Assembly (NCBI GenBank): GCA_023052935.1
Contig: CM041294.1
Location: 12,635,791-12,699,790, forward strand
DNA length: 64,000 nt
Origin: Piezodorus guildinii
Lineage: Eukaryota; Arthropoda; Insecta; Hemiptera; Pentatomidae
Direction: 5' to 3'
Shown: positions 1 through 12,500 of the stretch, piece by piece
Position numbering within the stretch: the stretch's first letter is position 1
How the letters are laid out: the number at the start of each line of letters is the position of its first letter
The notes under the pieces: generated by a model
What the model saw: only the letters and a program-made list of their open reading frames with translations
The model's database searches: none
What the model was told of the DNA's origin: nothing
Program-made: the position numbers and the translations under genes

Positions 1-360
1 CAGCCTTAACGCAATCCTCCCATCGACGCTTCGGCCTGCCTTTCGGACGCCTACCAGTTGGTTCAGCGAATACCAAATTTCTCGGAATCCGCTCTTCATC
101 GAGCCCAACAATCTTACTCCCCATTCGAGTCTCCGAAATACTCCCCAGTGGCCTTATCTATCTTCGGACCATATTTTACGCAGTACCTTATTATCGAAAA
201 CCTTAAGCCGTTGTTCATCCTTCAAAGTAAGCGGCCACGTTTCACATCCGTAAAGAACCTTCGGAAGAATAATAGTTTTATAAATTCTAACCTTTAAGTT
301 TTTAGATAGAAGCCGCGAACTAAGTAATTTAGCAACTGAATAATAACACGCATTTCCCAC
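1..360 (-). pseudogene. Non-LTR retrotransposon (LINE) C-terminal fragment
   Basis: Translation of the minus strand gives the post-RT region of an insect LINE: a segment with the landmarks YKTIILPKVLYGCETW and VLRKIW (about 154-360), and after a frame break a tail with GRRPKGRPKRRWED (about 1-120). This LYGCETW...RRW order is usual for the C-terminus of several insect LINE clades. The reverse transcriptase proper is missing and the frame is broken, so it is a dead fragment that probably continues past the window edge. Confidence 0.75.
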
Positions 361-493
361 CTTTAACCGGGACTATATTTCTTCCTGGATTTCATTTTTT
401 CTTGTTATCATTGAACCTAAATACTTGAATTTCTTTAATTAATTTAAACCTCTTAAATTTAATTTAATTATAGAAACCATGGATCTAATTTAA

Positions 494-570
494 TAAATTT
501 AATAAAAGAGTAAAACGTTTTAAGAAGAGGATGTTTACTCTGTTTTATCAATTCTTATATTTTTAAAAGC
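494..570 (+). repeat. Short dispersed repeat, copy 1 of 3
   Basis: An AT-rich block containing AGAGTAAAACG, then ATGTTTACTCTG, then a TTATCAATTCTTATATTTTT-type stretch. The same block recurs at 1409-1479, and its second half recurs at 2343-2385. AGAGTAAA and TTTACTCT inside it form an imperfect inverted repeat. No family is recognised. Confidence 0.6.
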
Positions 571-1408
571 TATTTTTTTTTTTTTATTGGCTAAAATACA
601 GTGTAGCAATAGAGCCTGGCCCAATTTATGTTAGCAGGTCAGTAATTACAAATAATAATCAGCTAAAAACTAATTTGTTTAACAAAAAAACTGTATCACA
701 CAGCTTATGTACCATATGAACAATATTGTATGTATATAAACACAATTTTCCACTCAAAGCTTCATAAAGTTCTGAAGTGGTTAGGTATTTATTCTTCATT
801 TCTCAGATTTAGTACGTTACTTAGCCAAAGATAACAATTCCGTACAAACAGTAGTAATGGTATAAAAACAAAATAAAATAAATAAAACAATATACTTTCG
901 TGATAATAACTGTAAAAAATAACGTGTAAATTGAACGTTTAGTTATTTTAATTAATTTTTTTTTACTAAATGTTTTGATCATTTGTAATATCAAAAAATA
1001 CTCGTAAGAAAATTAAATATATTATTCAACTGATGTAGAGTTTCAACAGACAAAACAGACTAACGCTAAATCTTCTAAATTAGTTTCTATTTAATCTTGG
1101 AGATATTGCTTTCTGTAAGTTTTCAAAAAGGAACATTCCAGCTTTAAGCGTTCTAAGCTATTATAAACAAGTCGATCGCGCCATTTACAAACTTCATCAG
1201 TTTTAATAATATGGCTAATATTCCCGTGATTTGATTTTAATGAGTTATTATTTGCGACCCTCAATTGACTTGCTATCTATCCTATGTTTTCTTGCTGAGA
1301 TGTTAAATCTCAAGTTTTTAGTAATTCTGTATTTGATTTCTGAGTACCATCGATGTATCCTATCTCGCTCTCTGATTATATACCTCTTAAACATTAGTTT
1401 AAAGGATG
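571..1408. other. AT-rich sequence, no feature seen
   Basis: No coding potential, RNA gene or repeat with other copies in the window was recognised here. Only short chance ORFs occur. Confidence 0.5.
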
Positions 1409-1479
1409 AAAATTTAATATGAAAGAGTAAAACTTTTTAAAAACAAGATGTTTACTCTTTTTTTATCAATTCTCATATT
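1409..1479 (+). repeat. Short dispersed repeat, copy 2 of 3
   Basis: Matches 494-570 through the AGAGTAAAAC and ATGTTTACTCT blocks, and stops exactly where rolling-circle-like copy A begins. Its last ~31 bp recur directly beyond the other end of copy A at 2343-2373, so the element is flanked by a direct repeat. Confidence 0.6.
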
Positions 1480-2343
1480 ACTTTCACTTACTATATATAG
1501 TAAGGGGAAGTATTGCGATCGTGAATATTTCCGAATTCCAGTTTTCAACGGAAATACACGTTTTAGGGTTCCCTGAGTCCAAATAACAAAGTCCACCAAG
1601 AAGGTCTGTGTGTGGTAACTCCCGGGTGGAAACGGTAAGTCCTATGAAACTGAAATTTCATATTTAAGACAACTATACGCCCGAGATGTTACAGAATCTT
1701 TTTCATCTAAATCAGCTGACCGTAAGATCTACTTTATAGCATGCATTTTGCACCTTTTTACGATTTTTTCAAAAACGGTGATTAAACTCTATACATCAAT
1801 GTAAAATTTGATGGGCTTTAATATGATGTAGGTTTCATTCTGATTAAAATAGTCTGACAAGGTTTAAATGCCGATATTTTAGATTTTCTTTTTCTAAAGT
1901 ACCTTTAATTTTGTATATTTTATAAAAATAACCATATTATCTAGTCGGCATTGATTAATAACAGCTAAATATGCAAGTTGAGCAAATTTGAAAAGCAACT
2001 AAAGGAGAAAATTGAAAACATATTTTTTTAATGCAATTTTTTCATTTTGAACATAAGAACAGTAATATAGACGTATTATATATCGTTGGAAAGTTAAAGC
2101 TTTTAGAATAAATATTATTTAATGAACAAACTTGTAAAAGTTAATAAAGGGTGATGAAAAGCCGATAAATCTGATTATTTTAGATACTATAATAGATTTT
2201 TTAATAAAACTCATGTTTCTATATAAATTCAATTTAATTATTTCTTTAATGGTTTCACGTATTTTAATCTATAACTGTATTAGAAAATCCTTTCATTTAT
2301 TTTAAAAATTGAGGTAAGTGAAATTCGTGTGTTGCCCGCACCA
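1480..2343 (+). mobile_element. Rolling-circle-like element, copy A
   Basis: Near full-length copy of the window's main repeat. In plus orientation it starts ACTTTCACTTAC, continues through the palindrome CTTACTATATATAGTAAG, and ends GGTAAGTG..., GTGTTGCCCGCACC. It has no coding capacity. The short arms ACTTTCACTTAC and GTAAGTGAAA(A/G)T are inverted, but ~20 bp lie outside the arm at one end only. This copy's arm carries a substitution (GTGAAATTCG). Confidence 0.8.
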
Positions 2344-2385
2344 TGTTTACTCTATTTTTATCAATTCTCATATTTTTAAAAGCAT
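2343..2385 (+). repeat. Short dispersed repeat, copy 3 of 3
   Basis: ATGTTTACTCT followed by a TTATCAATTCTCATATTTTT-type stretch and TAAAAGC, matching the end of the copies at 494-570 and 1409-1479. It abuts the right end of copy A. Confidence 0.6.
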
Positions 2386-3189
2386 ATGAGATAGATAATT
2401 AGTGCCGGAAATGTTTTTAATTGAATGGCAAGACAATGTGTGTGAAACCAAATTGGTTTAAGGTATTTTTTTTTGTTTTCGGCGTGTCAACAGCTCCCCT
2501 AAAGATTGGTGATACCACCAAAAATTATAAATATTTAAGATATGAAAAGTGAAAAAAGGCATTTGGATAAGACTGTTTTTCCTTTCATTAATGTACTTAA
2601 TTTTTAAATTAATATGCATAAAGACTGAGTTTTAAATAATGACTAATATTTTGACCAACAAGGCCCCTAAATGACCCCTCCTTAATGAAAATCCTTGATA
2701 AAAGACCTTCAATAAACATACTTGATAATTGTGAACAAATAATATGGTTTCATTTATTTCAGCCTGATATTTAATTTAATTCTACCAATCATCATTAAAG
2801 AGTTTTTTTTTTTTGTTTTTTTTTTGTAATATAACCAAACAAAACATAGATTGTGGGTTACTAACTAGTGACGAGTTGAAAAAAAATTTACTCCATGAAG
2901 TTTTAGAACAAAATTTCATACATTTTTGATTGAATGGATTGAATTCATAATATATCCAGGGTGTCAAACTCTTAAAAAGAAAAATTCTAATGAATTTCTT
3001 CCTCTTCTGAACCACAAGATTTCAAGTTGGTGCTCTTATTGAAAGACTAATAGCAAATAAAATCTCTAGGTTTTTCAGAAGTCCATACCTAAATTTGATA
3101 TACCTTGTTAGTGTGAAACTCCATCATAGTCGACAATGCTGATAGAACTTATTTGCTAAGAAAATCATTTTCCTTAAGAACAGGAGCCA
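2386..3189. other. AT-rich sequence, no feature seen
   Basis: No supported gene or repeat was recognised. Only low-complexity A/T runs and a short chance ORF are present. Confidence 0.5.
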
Positions 3190-3801
3190 AAAAAAATTAC
3201 ATAATAAAGTTTATCCAGTTTACAAGTATATGTATACTTTATTGCCTTTTGTAAATTTCTTACTGTGTACTATGTTATGTTTCTTTATATTGCTTATTAT
3301 GTAATTCAATCTTGTATTTACTTGCCTTAATTTTATATCTTGTATATTTGAATTTGAATTCTTTATTGCTTTTGGTTTAGTCAATTACTGTTTATTTCTG
3401 TGTACTGTTTTACTGTTTCTTATAATTGTTTTTTGTATTAATTAGGTATTATGTAATTCAATTTTATATTTGTATGCCTTAATTTTATATCTTGTATATA
3501 TGTATATGTATCCTTATAATTTTTAAGCTTAGCAAATTACTGCTTCATACTGTGTACTGTGTTATTGTTTCTTTATAAATATATTTTTATATTCCTTATG
3601 TATTATATTGTTTTTTGCTGTGTAGTGTGTTACTGTTTCTTTATAAAAATTGTGTTATATTATTTAAGTATTGTATTGTATCATACTGTGTATTGTTACT
3701 ATTTGTTATTGTACTTTTATTGAATTGCCGCAGGTGAACTCCTTTCCCACACACGGGCTCGCCTTAGTGGGATAGTGACTTATACTTATTTATTTATTTA
3801 A
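3190..3801 (+). repeat. Diverged tandem repeat ending in GC-rich tail, probable LINE 3' end
   Basis: Four to five diverged units carry CTGTGTACTGTGTTACTGTT-type blocks (near 3264, 3399, 3551, 3620 and 3688), alternating with TTAATTTTATATCTTGTATAT blocks. The stretch ends in a GC-richer tail (GAATTGCCGCAGGTGAAC, then GGCTCGCCTTAGTGGGATAG) and (TATT)n. A T-rich repeated 3' UTR followed by a conserved tail and short tandem repeat is a common LINE 3' architecture, but no ORF is attached, so the class is inferred. Confidence 0.5.
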
Positions 3802-5350
3802 TCTCCTACTCTTCTACCGCCAACGGTGTGAGCATCCTTTTTATAGAGCTTAATCAATTGATCTCTCTCCTGAACCAATCTTCTTCTCCTTCTCCAATCC
3901 AGACCCCTTCTGTCAAAGGCTTCCTGAATCGCGCCTTCCCAAGTCTTCCTCGGTCTTCCTCTTGGTCTTAGACCTTCCACCCTTGTCTCATATACAGCCT
4001 TTCCTACTCAGTTTTCTGCCAATCTGGAAACATGGCCGAACCATCTCAGCTGGTGCTCTTCAATAATATCCAGAGCAGGCCCAAGTCCCAGGTTTGACCG
4101 TATTGTTACGTTTCTCACTCGGTCTCTTCTGGTCTTCCCCTCCATTCTTCTTAGGTATCTCATCTCCATCGCTTGTAGCTGACTCTCGTGCTTTTTGGTT
4201 AGAGTCCAAGATTCACTTGAATATGAGAGAATCGGTAAGAAAGTATTTTTATATACTATGGTTTTAGTGTTTTTTGACACTTCTTTTTTACCAATGAATC
4301 CTTTCTTGAGGGAACTATAACATCTGCTGGCGGCTTTTATTCTTTGATTTATTTCGCCATCTATCCAGCCATGTTTATTAAGGTGAGCACCGAGATATTT
4401 AAAGTCCCGCACTTGCTCTAACCTTGTGTTATTTAGTCTTACGACTCGATCCCCCCGCTCGATTTTTCTACCTATCCTCATGATCTTGGTTTTGCCTGTA
4501 TTTATTTCCATATTTATCATTCCCAACTCTTCTTGTAGGATGCATAAATTAAATTGTAGGTTTCTACAATTGTTTGCAAAGACAATTATGTCGTCGGCAA
4601 ATGCGAGGATACAAAGGTTAGTTGGTCTAAGGTTTCTAAATCCTTGGTGGTAAGGTCCCATTTTCGACTTGGCTTTGTCCATGACTGAATCTAGAGTTAA
4701 AATAAAAAGTAATGGACTTAGGCTGCATCCCTGCCTGATACCTTGGGAAGTTACAAATTCCTCTGATGTCTGGTTACATGTCCTCACGACATTTCTTTGT
4801 GTTTTGAAAAGACTTAAGATTCCTTTCTGTAGTCCCAGTTTGACCTTCTTCTCCCTTAGAGCCTTTATGATACCCTCCTTTCTTATCCTATCAAAGGCTT
4901 TTGTGAAATCGACAAAACAGGTGAAGACTTCCTTATCCTTTTCAATGATCTTTTCTGTAGTTTGTCTTAGAGTGAAGATAAGGTCCTGGGTGCTTCTATT
5001 TCCTCTAAATCCATATTGGTCTTCCCCTAACGTTGGTTCCACTGCTTTCCTAAGGCCTCCTTCGAGGAATTTGGAGTATACTTTGCCCGGCACACTAAGA
5101 AGGGATATTCCTCGGTGGTTATGGCAGTCCCTTTTGTCTCCTTTCTTAAATATTGATATAATTACTGAGACTTCCCAGTCCCTGGGAACTGATTTATTCT
5201 TCCATATCAAATTAAGAAGATGTTGGAATATCTTTTGATCTGTAGTACCTAGGTATTTCATCATCTCTGGTGTGATACCATCCATGCCTGCTGCTTTACC
5301 TATAGACGAGACGCTATAACCTCTTCAATTTCATTTTCAGTAAAATGTCT
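3802..5350 (-). pseudogene. LINE reverse transcriptase, one in-frame stop
   Basis: A 425-codon open frame (5285 down to 4008) encodes a non-LTR reverse transcriptase. Landmarks in order: MDGITPEMM, RGISLLSVPGKVYSKFLE, QYGFRGNRSTQD, FVDFTKAFD, GIRQGCSLSPLLF and the catalytic AFADDIIV (about 4580-4597). The C-terminal YSSESWTLTKKHE, LRRMEGKTRRDR and LRWFGHVSRLAEN follow. A single TGA at 4008-4010 interrupts the frame, which then continues in phase for more than 60 codons with RPRGRPRKTWE to about 3798. The catalytic aspartates are kept. Upstream, in-frame sequence to ~5350 looks like the start of the RT domain after a frame break; endonuclease is absent, so it is 5' truncated. The clade was not resolved. 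Confidence 0.85.
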
Positions 5351-6374
5351 GTATTTTGATTTAAATAAAGAAGTTTAAAAAAAAGAAAAAAAAACAACTA
5401 ATAAGTTCTAATGTAAAGTATTCAGCCTGATTGCTTAACATAAGACTGAAATCTTAATTTTTTAATATCTTCTTGAAAAGAAACATAGATGGAACTAACA
5501 AAAATGAGCAATTAACGACTATATCAAGATGTCTTCAGTCCTGGAATACTTTTGGAATACTTTTCCTCATGAAGTCAACTACTTCAAAGTTAAAGATTTA
5601 ACAATAGGTCACATAAATTTAAGAAAAATAGGAAAAGATATCAAAGATATTTATGCCACTTGGTGACATCGTTGATTGATTATAAGATATACATTTCAAT
5701 TTGGTTAAAAAAATAAAAATGATCCGCTACATTTGGTTATGAAATTTATTACTTCATATTCTGAGTTCTCTAATAAATACATATTTTAGTTTATCTAATC
5801 TTTTCACTTTTAATTTAATTTTGCTTTATTTATAAACATGATGCGCAATATTTTAACTTTATATTTTACTCATAATAAAGTCAAAGTGACTAACACCAAA
5901 GGCAGGCATGTTATTCATGGAAAAATATCAGTTTGAACATATCCTAAAAACATTTTCTTATTAAGCATCATATTTTCTTATTGTATTTTCATATTTTTTA
6001 TGTTTGCGAATTACATAGTAAAATAACTTTATTATGCCCTAGAGTGTAGCAAATTGCATTATTTTCAATATAAAACTATATAATAAAGATCAAGTTAAAA
6101 GCATTTTTCTTTAATTTATTTTTACAACTTAGTTGTAATTTAATTTTCACAATAAATTAAAAAAATATCACTATTCTTTTCATTTCCATGCATACTTAAT
6201 CTTGAAACAACAATTAAATATAAGAAACATATATTCATTTTTATCACAACTGAGAAATTTAAAAATTTACTCGGAAAAAAATTATTTACCCTATATAAAG
6301 GAAAAGAATACTACAACAATTTGTACTCTTATACCTCTCTATGATTTCCTAACTTTTCTCATAATCACAGTAAA

Positions 6375-6406
<32 letters not shown>

Positions 6407-6546
6407 CCATTTCAAGATAAGCTTACAGTCATGCATTGATCTAAATAACTAACAATTATATTAACATAACATAATACTAAATACAATCAAAAGAAGATCT
6501 TAAATAATAATTAATAATCAATGAAAGTTGACAATTAAAACAATAT
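5351..6546. other. AT-rich intergenic sequence downstream of oig-4 copy A
   Basis: It lies beyond the stop codon of the oig-4-like gene and should hold its 3' UTR. It includes a T-run at 6377-6406. No further gene or repeat was recognised. Confidence 0.45.
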
Positions 6547-9500
6547 TTAATCAAAAGCAATACTGAAATCAGTCTTAAAACTTCTTCTGTCAATAGAATA
6601 CATATTATCTGCAGTACACTCATACACTCCAGCATCCATTTGAGTCGCAGGATCTATTTCTAACTTGGATTTGACTTTGTCCTTACCCATTTTCCATTCA
6701 TGTACCTTAAAAAATTATTTTATCTTAGATAAAATTAATAATATACTCAATCAACATTTTTTTTTTAACATCTAAATCTAATGAAAATATACAACATTAC
6801 TACAAAAGTTTTGTAGTAAAAAAGTAACTGTGGGTTAATATATTTCCATTTCTGCATAGAAGCCACCAGTAACATATCTGAGGGATAAGTTTTTCATAAG
6901 AAATGACAAATTAAAGTTCATAATATAGCATCATGGTCACATAGTGAAGTAATGGCAGTTTTAAGATGGTTCAAACATAGATTTGTGGAGATAAACTTTG
7001 AACTCAGTGATATAATGTTATGTTGATAGTATTGGAAGGTAACAGTCAGAGAGTCTAGATATAGTGTTGTTGTTAATCAATGTGTTGTGTGTTTGTAAGT
7101 AAATGTAATGTAAAATTAAACCAACTTCGTAATTTTATTTTACTCCTGAGCCCTAAACAATTAAAGATTAATGCTTAGAAGAAATGAAGCTTGCATTGAA
7201 CAATAATTTTCAACATCATAAATCTATATTCAGGTTGTACAGAGAATTCAAAAGGGACAATTTTACTCTTGAGAACGTTGAGAGAAAAAGAAGGATGCAA
7301 ATGTTGGTAACAAAGGAAAACATTTCAGTTGCGAGGAAAATGTCATATCAAAAAATAGAGAAGGAGACATTAATGCTTCATGAATCAGCAATTCGATTGA
7401 TTCTGAGTGGCCATTTAAAAGAAAAGAATCATTGTTGACTTTGGGTGCCCCAAATTCTTACAGAAGAGCAAATGACTAAATGTGTGTCAAAACATGCTGA
7501 AACTAATTGATAACTGATTGAGACAATAAGAATATTTGAACAGCATCGTGATAGGTAACAAAATTGGCTGTCCTATTATGATGTGCCGACCAAGGCTCAA
7601 AACAAAGTTTGGGTCTTTAATGATGATGACACACCAGTCAGTAGCTGTCACAAAATATCGATCAGTTGTGAAAAAATGATTGTTGTATTTTTCAGATCAA
7701 ACAGATAGTAAAGCATGTCATTTTGGACACACAGAAGACAGTCACAGTTAAGTGGTACACTGAGCAGTGCTTGCCTAAATTTGTAGAGTCCATGAAAAAC
7801 TTGCGATAAAAATCAAGAATGTACACCTGGTACCCCTCCAAAGGCAATGCTCCAGCTCAGTACTAGAGCATGCGTTGAGTAATTCGCCAATACAGGGTTG
7901 AAACTTTTTGGAGATCCTCCTTACAGTACCATACCTTCCTCTCGGTGGTTTTGCACTGTTAAGACGTAAAAATGAAGCTGCAAGGAAATTTTTTTTCAAT
8001 TTACAAGGTACTTCTGAGTATTGGGACAACAAATGATCCTCACTCCTGGATGTAACTTAGTGCAGATTGCTCATGGAATGGATAAGTATATTGAATATGA
8101 TGGAAATAACTTTGATAAAATTAAATAAACAAAGCTGTATAGAACAACTTTTGTGGTACCCCAGTATGATGAAATTGGAAACCTACAAAAAGGATCCCCA
8201 CAAGGTACCACTTAAAATGAACATTTTTCATATTTATCACGTTATAATATATTATACTACAGAGAAGACGTAAAAACGTGGTCCCGAGCCTGTGCGATGT
8301 CAGGTACTTGTTACAGATCCCTAAGATCTCAATCCTAATAAAACCTCATCATCATCTGTGGCGCTACTTCCCAGTTTGCTCCTTGGCCTCCTCAATGAGC
8401 CTTCGCCATGTAGCTTAGTCTTCGTCTTGTGCAGCCTCTCTTCAGTTGGGGACGCTGAGAAGTTCTCTGGAATCCTTGATGATGGCATCCTCCCATCTAA
8501 GCCTTTGCCTGCCTCTTCATCTGGTCCAATGCAGCTTACAGTCCAGTACTTCCTCAGGATCTCATCCACTGGCATCCTGAAGACATGGCCAGCCCAGCGC
8601 AGCCTCCTCAGTCTTGTATGCCACATCACGTCTTCCTCACCGTACAGCTTGTAGACCTCCCTGTTGGATCCATTCCACCTACCTAGACACCACTAAATAT
8701 TCCTCATAAAATTTTTCTTTCGAAGACCAAGATCTCCTTTTCTTCAGCATTTTTCAGGGTCCAGGCTTCTGATCCGTAAGTGAGGACTCACCTGATTAGC
8801 GTCTTGTGGAGCTGGCATTTGGTGCGGCTAGTGACAGCTCGACTCCTCAAATTCATCCTGAGTCCAAAATAGCATTTGTTGGCCTTTAAAAGACTCAGGC
8901 TGGTTTTCAGGGTGATCCTGTTGTTGCTGCTGACCATTGAGCCTAAATAGGTGAAGTGGTCTACACATTGAAAAGAAAAAAGACCAATCTTCACCTCTCC
9001 TCCTACATTAGCCACTATGCCATGTCCAGCTCGCATATATTTAGTTTTCTCTTAGTTCACCCTCATTCTCATTGCTTCAGCTAACATCAGAAATGCCTCC
9101 ATCAGTGCTTGAAAGGAACTTGTCACCAGGTCCAAGTCATCGGCAAATCCCAGCTCCTGTACCAGCCTGTCAATGATTGTTCCAGAGGTTTGTATTCCAG
9201 AATCTCTAATTACCTTGAGTATTTATTGATTATCTCTAATTATTTAATCGAGGGCCAGATTAAATAAGAATCAAACATGACTATAGCTCTTCCTCACCCC
9301 CCTCCTGGACTGAAATTCCAGTGAGAGATCTCCCTGAATCCGAACTGAGTAATTCATCTGATCCATTGTGATCCTTACTAGGCGCATCAGTTTGGGATGG
9401 ATCCCAAGACCTTACAGCACTTCATATTGCTTAAACCTTTTAATGCTGTCATAGACACTATTGAAATTGACAAACAAATGATGTGTTGTCATCCAGTACT

Positions 9501-12500
9501 CCATGGATTTCTCCAGAATAGGCCTCAGGCTGAACATTTGGTCAACTGTCGATCTTCCTCCTCTACATTCCGCCTGGTATCTTCCTACTTTTCTTTCAGA
9601 AAATGGACGTAGCTTCATGTAAAGAAAGTTGAAAAAAGCTTATGGGCACAGTCGAGAAGGGTTATCATAGTTGATGCACTTCAGAATATCACCTTTCTTA
9701 TAAAGCAAAGTTATAATGCCCATCTTCCATTCCTCCAGAATCCTTTCCTCTATCCAAATGGATATGATAATGTCATACAGGGCTTTATGAAGTTCCTCGC
9801 TGCCATTCCTGAGAAGCTCAGCCGGTATTCCATCTTCTCTTGGTGCTTTATTGTTATTGAGGTGAATAAGAACATCTACATTATCAAATGTTGGTGGATC
9901 AGGGGGATGCAAATCGTCCTGTATGCCATAAGCTTCTAAAGTCTTCGGCTCCTTGACACCTTCGTTAAGGAGAGTGCTGAAATGTCACAACCATATGTTA
10001 AAAATTTCTTCCTTTCTGGAAAGTAGCAAGCCATCTTCCTTCCTATTCCTTTGATTCTAAGCTTAAACGGCGCCCTGCTCTCGTTTATTTTCTTATAGAA
10101 GGCTCTGGTCTCATTACCATCCCTATGGCCCAATTCTTTTCCTCCATAACAACTCCACTCTCATCGTCGAACCACAGTGACCTCGCTACACTCGCCTCCT
10201 TACCCAGAACTTCCTTGGCTGCATCCTTAACAGTCGAAGAAATTAAGGTCCGTTGCTCTAGTACTGAGTCTTCTGTTGCTCTGGAGTCTTCAAGCCTCTC
10301 ATTAAGCTGGTGATGATATCTTGATATTGCTTCGGGGTATTTAAGCTTTGCTATGCACACTTCCTGCATTGGATATCCTTACCCTCATCTTGGCCACCAC
10401 AAGGAAGGGATCAGTATCCATGTTCGCATCACAGTAAGTCCTGATGATTACCTTGATATTGTTCTGCGGGCAGTGGTTAAAAGCTCTGTCCAGTTGATCA
10501 TAGAAGGTTTCCTTCTCTTCCTCTGGTGTCACCTCTGTGGGGGCATAACAACTGAAGACACTAAAGTTGTAGAATTTTCCCTTCAGCCTTAAAACAAAGA
10601 TCCTCGGGTTAATGAGGGTGAATCCTATGACAAGATCCCTTTTTCTTCCTCTGACCACGAAACCTGTACCAGAGATATATTGTGTCACATGGTAGCTATA
10701 TCACACAGTGTGATACCGTTTCTCCAGCATTCCTTTTCCCTTCCATCTCACCTCCTGTAGAGCCACCAAGTCTATTGCATAAGAGTCCAATTGTTGTAGG
10801 AGCTGCCAAAGCGACCCCCGTCTATCCATAGATAAGTCCATATGACGATTCCTGTGTTGTTTTCGTGGGATCATTCCGACTATTTTTCATTGAGGTTTCA
10901 TAATACTTACAATCTAATAAAACCTGGATATACAAAATTTAGCACTCCCACTGTAGCATTGTCCAATCAACCATAGTAGCATAAAGTGACGTGAAATGAA
11001 TAAATAAAAAACTATTTGCTGCAATAAGTTTATTAAAACTTGTATTGTAGAAGAATTATACTACGTTCAAGTTTGAGAAAGGTTTAGTAATTGATTTTAA
11101 TACCTAACTTTTTGAAATTTTTTAAGATTTTATTTATTTACTTATTTTTAATGTTTGAAATAGGATAATGGATGTACAGAATAATGACAGAGAATCATTG
11201 AATCTGTTTGTTGAAATTATTGTATCAACTGAGAAGCAAATTTCTGTCCATAGCTCCTAAACTCATTCTCCATAAAACAGTCAGTAGACCATTAGGGCTA
11301 AAAGAGATGTGCATGAGGAAGAAGGGATGTATTCAAGTCAACTAATGTTTGAAAGGAGTATGTGTATCTAAGGTATGTATAAGACACTAAAGATATGCAC
11401 GAAATAGAGGCTCTGATTGGCAGTCCATATGCTATGAATGTCTGACATAGAGATTCTAACGTGCAAAGAAGCTAAAATTATGACTAAAACTATGACACTA
11501 AGTGTCTGTAACCATTTACTATCAGTATAAAAGATATTTGTAGATATTTAAAACATACGAATCCTGAAGCTATTTGAACAACTCTTTAAAAAAAATAACA
11601 CAATTTAAGTAGGAACACATTAGTAAATATAGCTAGAGTAAAACATTTAGTATGGTTACAAGAATAAAATTAGTTGGCTAAAATATAACAAACTAATAAT
11701 TGAATATATATTTACATGTAAATACATGTGAGCTAGTAACTCCACACCATCCTTAAACCAAGTGATATGTGGCCTTGGTGTTCCTCTTGCCACACAGATG
11801 AAAACTATTTTGTGCCCCAACACATATTCATAGTCAAAATGTGATGCTTCTAATATTTTCGCTCCCTGAAAATATTACAATATATACATACAAAATGTTT
11901 GAATTAATATATATTTAAGAAAAGTATAAACAGATAGTTCACTTTGACAATATTGATAGATCCATTTTTTTTGTTTTCACTCTCAGTCTGCTGGTGTCCC
12001 TCTAGACAGTATCTTAGGACTCTTTACACAGTATCTGATATCTCAGCTCATCCTAAAGCACTATTCTTTCTACCTTTGCTAGTGACAGCTGTGTGTTATC
12101 AGTCAATAATAAATCATTTATTGCCTATCACACTCTTAATCCAACATCAAATACTAGAAGTATTTTGTCAGAATTGGAGAATAAAAATAAATTCAAACAA
12201 ATCTCACCAAATAACTTTTACCCTTCGACATAAACATATGACATCCTACTCTACAGTATCTTCAAATATATTCTGCTTGTTGGGATGAGTGACAATAAAA
12301 CTCAATGAGAAAATGTAGTCTCAATCCCGTTTCGAAATGAGCTGGTCTTGAGTACTTAATCATTCAAAAAAAAAATAAAAAAAAAGGTAATATTAAATAA
12401 AAAGATAAAATTGAACGTAATGAAAATAAATAAAAGTTTAATAAAAAAAAAAAAAAAAATGAGGAAAATTTACAATATATAAAATGTGAAAACAATTTGG

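Noticed and set aside
4426..5238. Plus-strand open frames of 75 and 189 codons
   Set aside because: They are antisense shadows of the LINE reverse transcriptase on the minus strand; the 189-codon frame has no recognisable domain.
10125..10592. Plus-strand frames in the RTE region
   Set aside because: They are antisense to the endonuclease and linker of the RTE LINE.
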